Origin: Halomonas sp. LR3S48
GTDB lineage: Bacteria; Pseudomonadota; Gammaproteobacteria; Pseudomonadales; Halomonadaceae
Direction: 5' to 3'
Assembly: GCF_025725665.1 (NCBI RefSeq)
Contig: NZ_CP107009.1
Span: forward strand, 4,464,001-4,528,000
DNA: 64,000 bases
Part shown: one piece after another, positions 27,346 to 35,154 of the stretch
How the letters are laid out: each line of letters opens with the position of its first letter
How positions within the stretch are numbered: the stretch's first letter is position 1
Notes under the pieces: model-generated
What the model was told of the DNA's origin: nothing
What the model saw: only the letters and a program-made list of their open reading frames with translations
Database searches by the model: none
Program-made: the position numbers and the translations under genes

Positions 27346-27679
27346 GCCTCGCAGGCCGGGCTCCCCCTCATTGCTGCTTTTCACAAGCCCAAGGTCTTGC
27401 CTGCGCCTCCTCTGGAGGCGCTTTTTTTTGCCTCGCAGGCCGGGCTCCCCCTCATTGCTGCTTTTCACAAGCCCAGGGTCTTGCCTGCGCCCTCCTCTGG
27501 AGGCGCTTTTTTGCCTCGCAGGTCCGGTTCCCCCTCATTGCTGCTTTTCACAAGCCCCAGGGTCTTGCATGCACCCTCCTCTGGAGGCGCTTTTTTGCCT
27601 CGCAGGCCGGGTTCCCCTCATTGCTGCTTTTCACAAGCCCAGGGTCTTGCCTGCGCCCTCCTCTGGAGGCGCTTTTTTT
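27286..27679 (+). repeat. Tandem array of five ~84-bp units
   Basis: Five consecutive units contain CCCCTCATTGCT (starts 27291, 27364, 27448, 27531, 27614), then, in units 2-5, GCTTTTCACAAGCCC, and in all five GGTCTTGC followed by a terminator hairpin. Units 2-5 also begin with GCAGG[CT]CCGG just before. Terminator stems start at 27319, 27403, 27487, 27571 and 27653, a period of 84, 84, 84 and 82. The first unit is shortened and joined to the unique leader. Small differences (an extra C in units 3-5, 8 versus 6-7 Ts) show the copies are diverging. Confidence 0.97.
27319..27679 (+). terminator. Five tandem intrinsic terminators
   Basis: Each has GCGCC(C)TCC, loop TCT, GGAGGCGC and a T tract: 27319-27345 (8 T), 27403-27429 (8 T), 27487-27512 (6 T), 27571-27596 (6 T, stem base changed to GCACC), 27653-27679 (7 T). 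All are oriented to stop plus-strand transcription. An outer pairing GCCTGCG with CGCAGGC also frames each. Five in series exceeds what insulation of the convergent trmB would need. Confidence 0.95.
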
Positions 27680-27683
27680 ACCT

Positions 27684-27717
27684 CGAAGGAGTGGCGCCCC
27701 AGGTCGCCACTCCTTCG
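27684..27717. terminator. 13-bp perfect hairpin behind trmB
   Basis: CGAAGGAGTGGCG (27684-27696) and its exact complement (27705-27717) with an 8-base loop. It lies 46 bases past the trmB stop, between it and the repeat array. No U tract follows on the minus strand, so it may act as a 3'-end stabiliser or a Rho-assisted stop rather than a classical terminator. Confidence 0.6.
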
Positions 27718-27762
27718 CCCGATCTGCCTCGCCCAGCACGCCAATCGCGAGGTGCCGGCTCG

Positions 27763-28503
27763 CTACTCGCAGCGCTCGAAGATCAGGTCCCATACGCCGT
27801 GACCCAGACGCGCCCCGCGCGCCTCGAACTTGGTCAGCGGGCGAAACGCCGGACGCGGCACATAGGGCGCCGTCTCGGGCGTCGCCGTATTGGCGTAGCC
27901 CGGCGCCGCTGCCATCACCTCGGCCATCCACTCGGCATAGGCCTGCCAGTCGGTGGCCATGTGCAGCTTACCGCCCGGCTTGAGCCGGGTGCGGATCAGC
28001 TCGACGAAGGCGGGCTGGACGATGCGCCGCTTGTGGTGCTTCTTCTTCGGCCAGGGGTCGGGAAAGAACAGCTGCAGGGTGTCGATGCTGGCTTCCGGCA
28101 GACACTGCTCCAGGACCGCCAAGGCGTCCTCGCGATAGAGGCGTATATTGCCGAGGCCGCGCTTGTCGGCCTCGTCGAGCAGCTTGCCCACGCCCGGCGC
28201 ATGCACCTCGATGCCGATGAAGTCGGTGTCGGGATGGGCCTCGGCCTGCTCGATCAGCGAGGCCCCCATGCCGAAGCCGATCTCCACCACCCGCGGTGCC
28301 CGGCGCCCGAACAGGGCGTCGAGGTCCTGGCGCCCGTCGGCCAGGGTCAGCCCCAGCCGTGGCCAGACCTCTTCCAGGCCGCGGGTCTGGGCCTGGGTCA
28401 TGCGGCCGGCACGCAGCACGTAGCTCTTGATGCCGCGACGATGCAGCGGGGCGTCGGGCCCTTCCGGGCCGGTGGTGGCGGGGTCGCGTTGCGGGTCACT
28501 CAT
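27763..28503 (-). CDS. trmB: tRNA (guanine-N7-)-methyltransferase
   Basis: TrmB methylates G46 in tRNA variable loops with SAM. The 246-residue protein has the SAM-binding motif [14 protein letters not shown] (about 72-85), [34 protein letters not shown], the family signature for substrate recognition, and [10 protein letters not shown]. The N-terminus is proline-rich and variable, as in homologues. It is the last gene of a thiS-thiG-trmB transcript; thiG is 23 bases upstream. This order is conserved in pseudomonads. Confidence 0.97.
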   Translation of the reverse strand: MSDPQRDPATTGPEGPDAPLHRRGIKSYVLRAGRMTQAQTRGLEEVWPRLGLTLADGRQDLDALFGRRAPRVVEIGFGMGASLIEQAEAHPDTDFIGIEVHAPGVGKLLDEADKRGLGNIRLYREDALAVLEQCLPEASIDTLQLFFPDPWPKKKHHKRRIVQPAFVELIRTRLKPGGKLHMATDWQAYAEWMAEVMAAAPGYANTATPETAPYVPRPAFRPLTKFEARGARLGHGVWDLIFERCE

Positions 28504-28526
28504 GGAATTCGTGCTGCTCCGGTGGT

Positions 28527-29324
28527 TCAGCCGTTGATGCGGCCGGCAAAGGGCGAGGAGGGGTCGGCGCTCTGGCGGCGCGGCATGCGCCCGGCAAGGA
28601 AGGCCTCGCGCCCGGCCTCGACGGCCTTCTTCATGGCGCTGGCCATCAGCACCGGCTGGCGCGCATGGGCGATGGCGGAATTCATCAGCACGCCATCGCA
28701 GCCCAGTTCCATGGCCATGGCGGCGTCGGAGGCGGTGCCGATGCCGGCATCCACCAGCACCGGCACGCTGGCCTGCTCGATGATCAGGCGGATGTTGTGC
28801 GGGTTCTGGATGCCATGGCCGGAGCCGATCAACGAGCCCAGCGGCATGATCGCACAGCAGCCCAGGCGCTCGAGCTCACGCGCCACGATGGGGTCGTCGC
28901 TGGTATAGACCATCACGTCGAAGCCGTCGGCAAGCAGCTCCTCGGCCGCCTTCAGGGTTTCGGTCACGTTGGGGTAGAGCGTCGAGTCGTCGCCCAGCAC
29001 CTCGAGCTTGACCAGCTTGTGGCCGTCGAGCAGCTCACGCGCCAGCTTGCAGGTACGCACGGCATCCTTGGCGGTGTAGCAGCCGGCCGTATTGGGCAGC
29101 AGGGTGAAACGATCCGGCGGCACCACGTCGAGCAGGTTGGGCTGCCCGGCCTCCTGGCCAAGGTTGGTGCGGCGCACGGCGAAGGTGACCACTTCGGCGC
29201 CCGAGGCGGCAATGGCATCGGCTGTCTCGTCGAAGTCCTTGTACTTGCCGGTGCCGACCAACAGGCGGGAAGTGAAGGCGTGGCCGGCAATCTGCAGCGG
29301 CTGATCCTGGAAGTAGTCTGTCAT
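28527..29324 (-). CDS. thiG: Thiazole synthase
   Basis: ThiG builds the thiazole ring of thiamine from DXP, ThiS-thiocarboxylate and dehydroglycine. The 265-residue TIM-barrel protein has the Schiff-base lysine in [10 protein letters not shown], plus [42 protein letters not shown] and the phosphate-binding end [22 protein letters not shown]. The ATG has only a modest ribosome site. thiS lies 58 bases upstream on the same strand. Confidence 0.97.
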   Translation of the reverse strand: MTDYFQDQPLQIAGHAFTSRLLVGTGKYKDFDETADAIAASGAEVVTFAVRRTNLGQEAGQPNLLDVVPPDRFTLLPNTAGCYTAKDAVRTCKLARELLDGHKLVKLEVLGDDSTLYPNVTETLKAAEELLADGFDVMVYTSDDPIVARELERLGCCAIMPLGSLIGSGHGIQNPHNIRLIIEQASVPVLVDAGIGTASDAAMAMELGCDGVLMNSAIAHARQPVLMASAMKKAVEAGREAFLAGRMPRRQSADPSSPFAGRING

Positions 29325-29382
29325 CGCATGGCCTGTATCTGTAGCGGAGTCTGGATCGGGAAACGGTCGGGCAGGAGCGCCT

Positions 29383-29583
29383 CTAGCCGCCCCCGATGGC
29401 GTGGACGATTTCGATACGGTCGCCGTCGGTCAGGGGGGTGGTGCCGTGCTCGCTCTTCGGCACGATCTCCTCGTTGCGCTCGACGGCAATGCGCCGTCCG
29501 CTCAGGCCGAGGCTGTCGATCAATTGCGCCACCGTGAGGCCGGGGGCAAGGTCTCGGGCCTCACCGTTGAGCTGGATCTGCAT
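29383..29583 (-). CDS. thiS: Sulfur carrier protein ThiS
   Basis: A 66-residue ubiquitin-fold protein with N-terminal [12 protein letters not shown] and the C-terminal diglycine HAIGGG, which is adenylylated and turned into a thiocarboxylate to feed ThiG. I chose the ATG at 29583, preceded by AGAGAGGA; longer in-frame readings (to 29835) carry no conserved sequence. First gene of thiS-thiG-trmB. ThiF, needed to activate it, is not in the window. Confidence 0.95.
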   Translation of the reverse strand: MQIQLNGEARDLAPGLTVAQLIDSLGLSGRRIAVERNEEIVPKSEHGTTPLTDGDRIEIVHAIGGG

Positions 29584-29685
29584 GGCATCCTCTCTACGTT
29601 GACGAGTGTCGCGGGCCGATATTGTAGCTCCTTCACGCCCCCCGCGGTACGGTAGGCGGCAATCCCTTGTCCAGGAGAAACACGA

Positions 29686-30087
29686 ATGCACGATCGCGGG
29701 TGGTGGTGCCTGGCGGCGTTCTCGGGCGCCCTGGCGGTAATGGCAGGCGCCTTCGCCGCCCACGCCTTGCAAGGCCAGTTGCCCGAAAGGCTGTTCGCCG
29801 CCTTCGAGACCGGCGTGCGCTACCAGATGTGGCACACCCTGGCGATGCTCGGCATGCTGGCCTGGCGCGCCGCGCGGCCAACCCGCGGCCAGCGCCTCGT
29901 GCTGGCTCTTTGGACAGCGGGAATCGTGCTGTTCTCCGGCTCTCTCTATCTGCTGGCGCTGACAGGGCTGCGCGGCCTGGGGATGATCACGCCATTCGGC
30001 GGCGTGCTGATGATCGCCGGATGGCTGGCGCTTGCCGTGTGCGGGCTGCGTGCGCGTCCCGATCAGTCGGAATCGGGCAGGACATAG
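29686..30087 (+). CDS. DUF423 family membrane protein
   Basis: A 133-residue inner-membrane protein with four hydrophobic segments. The start WWCLAAFSGALAVMAGAFAAHAL, the GVRYQMWHTLAML helix and LFSGSLYLLALTGLRGLGMITPFGG are the DUF423 (YwdK/YgdD) pattern. Function unknown. A CAGGAGAA site sits 7 bases before the ATG. The 3' end overlaps the convergent thioesterase gene by 25 bases, so the DNA codes on both strands for a few residues. Confidence 0.9.
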   Translation: MHDRGWWCLAAFSGALAVMAGAFAAHALQGQLPERLFAAFETGVRYQMWHTLAMLGMLAWRAARPTRGQRLVLALWTAGIVLFSGSLYLLALTGLRGLGMITPFGGVLMIAGWLALAVCGLRARPDQSESGRT

Positions 30088-30476
30088 GTGGCGGTGACCA
30101 GCGCTACGGGGCGCTCGTCGCCGGCGGAGAACAGCTGCACCTCGCCCACCGCCAGGCGCCGCCCCAGCTTGAGCAGGCGCGCCGTGGCGATGACGTCGCG
30201 GTCACCCCGCGGGCGGCGCAGGAAACGACAGTGCAGGTCACTGGTGACCGCCATGGGCTCGGGGCCGATTTGACCGAGGATGGCCACGTAGAGGCAGACA
30301 TCGGCCAGCCCCATCAAGGTGGGGCCGGAGACGCTGGCGCCGGGCCTGAGGTGCTCGTCCTCGATGGCCAGGCTCATGGTGGCGCGCATGTCGTCGACGG
30401 CCTCGATGGTCCCGATACGCTGAGGGAAGACCTCGTCGAGAAAATCCTCGATGGCGGCGGCGGTCATCACGGTCAT
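30063..30476 (-). CDS. PaaI-type hotdog-fold thioesterase
   Basis: A 137-residue cytoplasmic protein with the hotdog thioesterase pattern: RATMSLAIEDEHLRPGASVSGPTLMGLADVCLYVAIL (the helix with conserved Asp and Gly), then MAVTSDLHCRFLRRP and VGEVQLFS. Substrate is probably an acyl-CoA, unknown. The ATG at 30476 gives the usual start; the longer reading from 30509 has no conserved content. It is convergent with DUF423 and divergent from the two-component system at 30684. Confidence 0.85.
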   Translation of the reverse strand: MTVMTAAAIEDFLDEVFPQRIGTIEAVDDMRATMSLAIEDEHLRPGASVSGPTLMGLADVCLYVAILGQIGPEPMAVTSDLHCRFLRRPRGDRDVIATARLLKLGRRLAVGEVQLFSAGDERPVALVTATYVLPDSD

Positions 30477-30603
30477 GAGGCTCTCCTGGCAGCGTGCGGC
30501 GGTAAACATTGAGGCTCAAGATAACGCAAGCCTGGTCTTCCGCACAGTCGCCCATCCAAGGACAGCCACATAGTGACCTTCCAACGATGATCGCACCGTC
30601 AAT

Positions 30604-30632
30604 AATGAAATCTTCCGTTAACATGGCGCTGC
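30604..30632 (+). promoter_or_regulatory. Promoter block shared with frcB, in front of the response regulator
   Basis: AATGAAATC, a GTTA-n-CAT core and CGCTGC lie in the same register as at 34002-34030 before frcB: 23 of 29 positions agree. TAACAT (30619-30624) could be a -10, with a poor -35 (CCGTCA), a layout typical of activator-dependent promoters. Probably the site at which the adjacent regulator controls its own operon. Confidence 0.55.
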
Positions 30633-30683
30633 AAGGATTCATTGGTGCAAGATCGGGGGCGCTTCGCCCTGGCGGGAGGAACA

Positions 30684-31436
30684 ATGACAACGCCCAACCC
30701 CGTGGCAAACCAGGCTCGGCATCATATTGCCGTGGTGGACGATGAAGCCGATATGCTCGACGTCCTGCAGGATGTGCTGCAGGAGGAGGGCTACCGGGTA
30801 AGCGCCCTGAGAAGTGGCCAGGCACTGCATGAACTGCTCCTCCGCGACCCGGCGGACCTGATCGTGCTCGACCTGAAACTGGCCGGCGAGAATGGCTTGC
30901 AAGTGGCTCGCGAGATTCGGGCGAACAGCCCGGTACCGATCATGATGCTGACCGGCAAGGGGGACGAAACCGATCGCATCCTGGGTCTGGAAGTCGCGGC
31001 CGACGACTTCCTGATGAAGCCCTTCAATCTGCGTGAGCTGATGGCGCGGGTGCATGCCCTGCTGCGCCGCTCCAAGCAACTCAGCGTGACGCTGCAGGCC
31101 GTTGCAGACCAGGATCATGAATGCCTGTGGTTCGACGACTGGCGACTCGACCTGACCCGGCGCATGCTCTACGACCCCCGCGGCCAACCGGTCAACCTGA
31201 CGTTCGGCGAGTACAATCTGCTGGAAAGCCTGGTCACGTCGGCCAATCACGTACTCAGCCGCGACAGCCTGCTGGAACGTACGCGTGGCACCGACAGCGA
31301 CTCCTTCGACCGCAGCATCGACGTGCTGATTCTGCGCCTACGCCGCAAGATCGAAGCCAACCCCAAGCATCCCCGCTACATTCTCACCGAACGCGGCCTG
31401 GGCTATGTTTTCCAGGCCCAGGTTCGCAAGCGCTGA
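30684..31436 (+). CDS. OmpR/PhoB-family response regulator
   Basis: A 250-residue transcription factor. The receiver (about 15-125) has the acidic pair VVDDEADML, phosphoacceptor D63 in VLDLKLAGENG, T90 in MMLTGKGDE and K112 in FLMKPFNLREL. A winged-helix effector domain follows (about 145-245) ending LRRKIEANPKHPRYILTERGLGYVF. The sequence resembles TorR. I chose ATG 30684, which has GGGAGGA 5 bases upstream; the alternative at 30642 does not. The hybrid kinase starts one base after its stop, so they form one operon, probably controlling frcBCA. Confidence 0.92.
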   Translation: MTTPNPVANQARHHIAVVDDEADMLDVLQDVLQEEGYRVSALRSGQALHELLLRDPADLIVLDLKLAGENGLQVAREIRANSPVPIMMLTGKGDETDRILGLEVAADDFLMKPFNLRELMARVHALLRRSKQLSVTLQAVADQDHECLWFDDWRLDLTRRMLYDPRGQPVNLTFGEYNLLESLVTSANHVLSRDSLLERTRGTDSDSFDRSIDVLILRLRRKIEANPKHPRYILTERGLGYVFQAQVRKR

Positions 31437-31437
31437 G

Positions 31438-33957
31438 ATGGGGCGTTGGACACTGCAGCGCCGTGCCCTGGCGGCACTGGTCGTGGCAACGCTATTGGCG
31501 GTCGGCCTGGTGTTGGTCGCCTGGTTTGGCCTGACCCAGACCCGCAATGCCGTCAGCCAGTTCGAGGCCCGCACGCTGCCGGAGATTCGAACCGCACTGA
31601 CACTGTCCGAGGAAGTGGCCCAACTGGCCGCTCTGGCGCCCTACGTGGCTTCGGCGACCAAGCCCTTCTTGCTGCAGATCGAGCGCGATCGCTTGACCCA
31701 GCGCTTCCAGTCGCTGGTGGCAGTGGCCGCCTCGATCCACGACAGGCCCTTCCGTCAGATGCTGGAAGCCCAGCTAAACGCGTTGCAGGCCGACATCGAG
31801 CGCCTGACCGACCTGATGGAGACCGAGCTGTTCATTCGCGAGGACCTGCTGACGGCCCAGTTCGAAGTCACCCAGATCGCCGGGCAGAGCGCCGAGGTCG
31901 GCGGGAAACCCTCCTTGACGCACTGGCAGATACTGCAAGCGCTTTATCAAGGACTCAGCGACCCTGACCAGTGGATCGAACAGTGGGCCATGTTGGCGGA
32001 ACCGCCTGATCCCGAGATGCCGCATGCATCGGCCTACCGGCGACTGTTGGAGCTGGCGGAAGCCAGCGCCGGCCGGATGGCGCAGATCACTCAGCAGAAA
32101 GCCTTCCTGCTGGCCAGCCTGCGCGCCAGATCCGAACGCTTGACCCGCGAGGTCAACGGCTTCGCCGGCACCCTGCAGCGCCAGGTCGTGATCCAGCAGC
32201 AAACGGTGCACTCCCAGGTCGACCGGGTACTGTTCGGGATGATGCTGATGACCGGACTGTTGATCCTGGGCGTCATCCTGCACTACCTGAGCAACCTGAA
32301 GACGATACGCGACCTGGGGGTCGTCACGCAGGACATGGTTCAGCTGGCGCAGGGCGGTGAAGCCCCCAAGCACATCGCCGTCACCCGTCACGACGAAATC
32401 GGCACGCTGGCCCGAGCCTACGAAGTCTTTCGCGATCACGCCGGGCGCATCGAGCAGGCGGGACACGACCTGCGCGCCCAGAAGCACCTGCTGGAGACGG
32501 TGTTCAATGAAATCCAGGATGGGCTCAGTGTCTTTTCCGCCGATGATCGGTTGGTCGCCTGGAACCGCCGCTATCTGGACATGTTCGGCCTGGCTCCTGG
32601 CACGATCGGCATTGGCATGCCCTTGGCCGAGGTACAACGCCAGATGGCGCGACATCCTCATCGCAACGTGACGCTGGCCAACCACTCGGTCGACATGAGC
32701 ACGATCAATGTCCGCCGCCACCAGGTCTACCAGAGCTTCGAGCGCCACTACGACGACGGCCGGGTGATCGAGTTTCGCAGCCAGCCCATGCCCGGCGGCG
32801 GCTTCGTGACGCTCTACAGCGATCTCAGCGACCGGCGGACGATCGAGCAGCAACTGCAACAGGCCCAGAAGATGGAGGTCCTGGGTCAATTGACCGGCGG
32901 TGTGGCCCACGATTTCAATAATCTGTTGGCGGCGATTCTCGGCAACCTGCAACTGCTCGAACAGCAGGCCGACCTGCCCGACAGGGCACGCCGGTACACC
33001 GAGCGTGCCCTGGACGTCGGTGAACGGGGCACGCAGTTGGTGCAGCGCCTGCTGGCCTTCAGCCGCAAGCAGCACCTGCAGCCGGAGTGGGTCGATATCG
33101 ATGCCCTGATCGACGGTCTTGAAGAGCTGCTCGAGTACAGCGTCTCGGCGCATGTCCAACTGCTGATCCGGCTGCAGGCCCCGGATACCCGGCTCTATAT
33201 CGATCCTTCGCAACTGGAAAACGCGATTCTCAACCTGGCCTTGAACAGCAGTGCGGCCATGCCACAGGGCGGTCAACTCGTCATTGCCACCGGCTTCACA
33301 CCAGGCGAGCAGCCGGTAGTAACCATCACCGTCAGCGATACCGGCCAAGGCATACCGGCCGAACTGCAAGCACGGGTACTGGAGCCCTTCTTCACCACCA
33401 AGCCCATGGGCCAGGGCAGCGGCCTGGGGTTGAGCAGTGTGTATGGCTTCGTCACCCAAAGTGGCGGCGAGTTTCGCATGGAGTCCGAACCGGGCCGGGG
33501 CACGGCGGTGCGCTTGAGCTGGCCGGTGCAGGCCGTCGCGCCCCACCCCACCCCGTCTATCGCCTCAGTGCTCGCCGTGGCGGTACCCAGCGACAAGACC
33601 GTGGTCGTGGTCGAAGACGACGCCGAGGTCAGACGGGTGACCGCGGAACTCATCGCCGCCCACCGTCCCGTCGAGTCGTTTCGTCATGCCGAACAGGCGC
33701 TTGACTGGCTGCGGGAAAATGCCGCGTCGGCTGGCCTGGTTCTCACCGACGTCAACCTGAACGGGGTTCTCAGCGGGGTCGACCTGCGTGAGCAGGTACG
33801 CTGCCACTGGCCCATGATCCCGGTCGTGCTGGCATCGGGCATGCCGCGCGAAGCCCTGGAGCGCGAGTACGGGCTCTCCATGGGTGATGCCTTCCTGCAG
33901 AAGCCGATCCGCCCCGAGCAGTGGCGAGCCTTCTTCACCCCCTCTGCCGACCGCTGA
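31438..33957 (+). CDS. TorS-like hybrid sensor histidine kinase
   Basis: An 839-residue inner-membrane sensor. TM1 is about residues 9-32, a long helical periplasmic domain follows (about 33-263, starting LPEIRTALTLSEEVAQLAALAPYV in parts, as in TorS-type sensors), TM2 about 264-285, a HAMP-like region, and a PAS domain (about 344-464). The HisKA box has H491 in GGVAHDFNNLLAAI; the ATPase has ENAILNLALNS, DTGQGIP and GSGLGLSSVYGF. A C-terminal receiver has D771 in LVLTDVNLNG. Unlike TorS, no HPt domain follows the receiver. A periplasmic binding protein at 37099 may be its TorT-like co-sensor; that is inference. Confidence 0.9.
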   Translation: MGRWTLQRRALAALVVATLLAVGLVLVAWFGLTQTRNAVSQFEARTLPEIRTALTLSEEVAQLAALAPYVASATKPFLLQIERDRLTQRFQSLVAVAASIHDRPFRQMLEAQLNALQADIERLTDLMETELFIREDLLTAQFEVTQIAGQSAEVGGKPSLTHWQILQALYQGLSDPDQWIEQWAMLAEPPDPEMPHASAYRRLLELAEASAGRMAQITQQKAFLLASLRARSERLTREVNGFAGTLQRQVVIQQQTVHSQVDRVLFGMMLMTGLLILGVILHYLSNLKTIRDLGVVTQDMVQLAQGGEAPKHIAVTRHDEIGTLARAYEVFRDHAGRIEQAGHDLRAQKHLLETVFNEIQDGLSVFSADDRLVAWNRRYLDMFGLAPGTIGIGMPLAEVQRQMARHPHRNVTLANHSVDMSTINVRRHQVYQSFERHYDDGRVIEFRSQPMPGGGFVTLYSDLSDRRTIEQQLQQAQKMEVLGQLTGGVAHDFNNLLAAILGNLQLLEQQADLPDRARRYTERALDVGERGTQLVQRLLAFSRKQHLQPEWVDIDALIDGLEELLEYSVSAHVQLLIRLQAPDTRLYIDPSQLENAILNLALNSSAAMPQGGQLVIATGFTPGEQPVVTITVSDTGQGIPAELQARVLEPFFTTKPMGQGSGLGLSSVYGFVTQSGGEFRMESEPGRGTAVRLSWPVQAVAPHPTPSIASVLAVAVPSDKTVVVVEDDAEVRRVTAELIAAHRPVESFRHAEQALDWLRENAASAGLVLTDVNLNGVLSGVDLREQVRCHWPMIPVVLASGMPREALEREYGLSMGDAFLQKPIRPEQWRAFFTPSADR

Positions 33958-33969
33958 AGCCGAGCGACA

Positions 33970-34030
33970 AATATTTCAAATATTTCACGTCGCTGCGCAG
34001 CAATGAAATCGTTGGTTAGCATCCCGCTGC
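33970..34030 (+). promoter_or_regulatory. frcB promoter region with direct repeats and shared block
   Basis: AATATTTCA occurs twice in tandem (33970-33978 and 33979-33987), a 9-base period typical of OmpR-family sites. The block AATGAAATC...GTTA-n-CAT...CGCTGC follows at 34002-34030, in common with the response-regulator promoter. TAGCAT (34017-34022) is a possible -10 with a poor -35. The region suggests activation by the adjacent regulator. Confidence 0.55.
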
Positions 34031-34079
34031 CATGGTGCCTCGAGTCACTGGTCACAATAACAACGCTCAGGAGTACACC

Positions 34080-35099
34080 ATGAAGAAGTCCCTCTCCGCG
34101 CTGGCCTTGGGTTTGACGGCCACCCTCGTTACCCCCGCGATCATGGCCGACGAGGTACTGGTGGGCCTCATCACCAAGACCAATACCAATCCTTTCTTCG
34201 TCAAGATGCGCGAGGGCGCGCAGGCCCAGGCCGATACGCTGGGGGCCGAGCTGCGCACCTTTGCCGGCCGCTTCGACGGCGACAACGACTCGCAGGTACA
34301 GGCCATCGAAAACCTGGTCTCTGCCGGGGCTCAGGGCATCCTGATCACCCCCAACGACCCGGTGGCGATCGTGCCCACCATCGAGCGTGCCCGCCAAGCC
34401 GGGGTCATGGTCATCGCCCTCGATACCCCCCTGAACCCGACTGATGCCGCCGACGCCACTCTGGCTACCGACAATTTCAAGGCCGGTGAGCTGATCGGCC
34501 AGTGGGCTCGGACCAGGATGGGCGACGAGGCCGACAATGCCAGAATCGCGCTGCTCGACCTGAGCAGCAGCGAGATCACCGTCGACGTCGCGCGTAATCA
34601 GGGCTTCCTGCAGGGCTTCGGCATCGATCTCAACGACCCCAACGACATCGGCGACGAAGACGACCCGCGTATCGTCGGCAACGATGTGACCCAGGGTTCC
34701 GAGGAGGGTGGCAGGCGGGCCATGGAGAACCTGCTGCAGAAGGATCCCGGCATCAACCTGGTCTACACCATCAACGAGCCGGCCGCTGCTGGCGCCTATG
34801 AAGCCCTGAAAGCCGCCGGCCGAGAGAATGCGGTGACCATCGTCTCGGTCGATGGCGGATGCCCGGGCGTGCGCAACGTCGCGGATGGGGTCATCGGTGC
34901 CACCTCGATGCAGTTCCCCTTGCGGATGGCATCCATGGGGGTCGAGACGATCGTCAATTACGCCAGGACCGGTGAAAGGCCGCAGGCTTCGGACGGGCTC
35001 GACTTCGTGGATACCGGGGTGGAGCTGATCACCGATTCCCCGGTAGAGGAGATCCCTTCGGTTTCATCCGACGCCGGCCTGGAAACGTGCTGGGGCTGA
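34080..35099 (+). CDS. frcB: Sugar (fructose-type) ABC transporter substrate-binding protein
   Basis: A 339-residue periplasmic type-1 binding protein. The signal peptide [23 protein letters not shown] precedes [28 protein letters not shown], the usual opening of ribose/fructose-binding proteins; [21 protein letters not shown] and IALDTPLNP follow. Fructose is inferred mainly from the permease and ATPase next to it, which strongly resemble Sinorhizobium FrcC and FrcA. ATG 34080 follows CAGGAG. An upstream reading to 34032 adds no signal-like sequence. Two-component genes lie immediately upstream. Confidence 0.85.
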   Translation: MKKSLSALALGLTATLVTPAIMADEVLVGLITKTNTNPFFVKMREGAQAQADTLGAELRTFAGRFDGDNDSQVQAIENLVSAGAQGILITPNDPVAIVPTIERARQAGVMVIALDTPLNPTDAADATLATDNFKAGELIGQWARTRMGDEADNARIALLDLSSSEITVDVARNQGFLQGFGIDLNDPNDIGDEDDPRIVGNDVTQGSEEGGRRAMENLLQKDPGINLVYTINEPAAAGAYEALKAAGRENAVTIVSVDGGCPGVRNVADGVIGATSMQFPLRMASMGVETIVNYARTGERPQASDGLDFVDTGVELITDSPVEEIPSVSSDAGLETCWG

Positions 35100-35154
35100 G
35101 CAGTCGTTGCTTGTCGGCGTCCTTCCTGGGCGCCGACCTACCAACAGGTGAGTT

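Noticed and set aside
27286..27679. CRISPR array
   Set aside because: The whole ~84-bp unit repeats without unique spacers, and each unit ends in a terminator; no cas genes nearby.
27298..28908. Open frame whose start reads as a repeated peptide (APPLEALFFASQAGLP and variants)
   Set aside because: The peptide repeat is only the translation of the tandem terminator array, whose period of 84 keeps frame by chance; it then continues antisense through trmB and thiG. T tracts and hairpins argue for RNA function.
31774..33546. A 590-codon open frame antisense to the hybrid kinase
   Set aside because: The kinase motifs are complete on the other strand.
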